NCBI RefSeq assembly: GCF_900091575.1
Contig: NZ_FMCR01000002.1
Coordinates: 41,522 to 105,521 of the forward strand
Source of the DNA: Micromonospora saelicesensis
GTDB lineage: Bacteria > Actinomycetota > Actinomycetes > Mycobacteriales > Micromonosporaceae
Length of the DNA: 64,000 nt
Direction of reading: 5' to 3'
Shown: piece by piece, positions 63,832 to 64,000 of the stretch
How positions within the stretch are numbered: the first letter of the stretch is position 1
How the letters are laid out: each line of letters begins with the position of its first letter
Notes under the pieces: model-generated
What the model was told of the DNA's origin: nothing
Databases searched by the model: none
What the model saw: only the letters and a program-made list of their open reading frames with translations
Made by a program: the position numbers and the translations under genes

Positions 63832-64000
63832 ATGAACACGATCATGCGTAAGAGCATGCTGTCTGTTGCTGGTCTCGCGTTCGCCGGTGGTGTGTTCGCC
63901 GGCCCGATCGCCGCCCACGCCAACCCGGTGGATGCCAAGCCGGTTGCGGTTGCTGTGCAGTCGGCGGCGCCGAAGCCGCAGGGCGAGCAGTCCCACATCA
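63832..64000 (+). CDS. Secreted protein, 3' end outside window
   Basis: The visible 56 residues are a signal peptide (MRKSMLSVAGLAFAGGVFAG, cleavage probably after AHA) and the start of a Val/Ala/Pro/Lys-rich mature region. GAAGGAG lies 8 nt before the ATG. The gene continues beyond the window, so its function cannot be read. In related actinobacteria such starts lead into cell-wall hydrolase or lysozyme-like domains, but this is only a guess. Three upstream ECF-like promoters suggest stress control. Confidence 0.7.
   Translation, partial: MNTIMRKSMLSVAGLAFAGGVFAGPIAAHANPVDAKPVAVAVQSAAPKPQGEQSHI

Overview
The window is high-GC DNA (by eye about 70 percent or more G+C, with G/C-ending codons) from an actinobacterium, most likely Micromonosporaceae (Micromonospora-like). 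This rests on Lsr2, an egtABCD ergothioneine operon, LonA preceded by an HspR-type HAIR element, many GTG starts, 4-bp ATGA/GTGA gene overlaps, and repeats that I remember from Micromonospora genomes. It looks like ordinary chromosome rather than a mobile island. I found no transposase, integrase, CRISPR array, tRNA or rRNA.

Layout. 0-7.3 kb: secreted and envelope proteins (partial beta-helix protein, PQQ-type sugar dehydrogenase with PKD domain, sugar isomerase/epimerase, lipoprotein L,D-transpeptidase, SMP-30-like protein). 7.4-14.6 kb: STAS protein, FKBP, DoxX, a CBS-BON gene broken by one frameshift, TerC, a BtuF-like protein, and a four-gene translationally coupled Asp23/Gls24-type envelope operon. 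14.8-25.3 kb: a secreted two-part protein, Lsr2, a divergent two-component pair, Mn catalase, Lon, DoxX, a second beta-helix protein, and a DEAD-box helicase. 25.4-37 kb: a membrane protein beside a DesK/DesR-like two-component pair, 2H phosphoesterase, ArsR regulator, a P450/PEP-mutase-like pair, an M15-like protein coupled to AsnB, a MerR regulator, and an ArsB/SLC13-type transporter. 37-47 kb: LVIVD/DUF305 divergent pair, a second NarL-type two-component system, a large FtsX-type permease, a UDP-sugar dehydrogenase and a Ser/Thr kinase. 47.4-53.6 kb: ECF sigma factor with a membrane partner, then egtA-egtB-egtC-egtD. 53.6-56.8 kb: Mn riboswitch with a GDT1-family exporter, small membrane proteins, NhaA. 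57-63 kb: a surface-polysaccharide locus (BY-kinase, LMW phosphatase, glycosyltransferase, DUF4012 protein, LPVTG-anchored protein). The right end has a repeat-rich 0.8-kb regulatory region before a secreted protein cut by the window edge.

The most notable signals are regulatory or repeat-based. (1) Three tandem, precisely spaced ECF-type promoters (GGAAT-N17-CGTTAC) precede the last gene. (2) A palindromic repeat family is present at 4.5 kb and 63.3 kb, with conserved arms and the same 19-nt loop. (3) A dispersed repeat has been duplicated in frame at the start of egtB and carries its own ribosome-binding site and GTG. (4) A perfect 8-5-8 palindrome overlaps the -10 of the Mn riboswitch. (5) Several genes share a TANNNT-N6-start arrangement indicating leaderless transcripts. 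(6) The AsnB partner has an M15-like peptidase motif set in which the catalytic Glu appears replaced by Gln.
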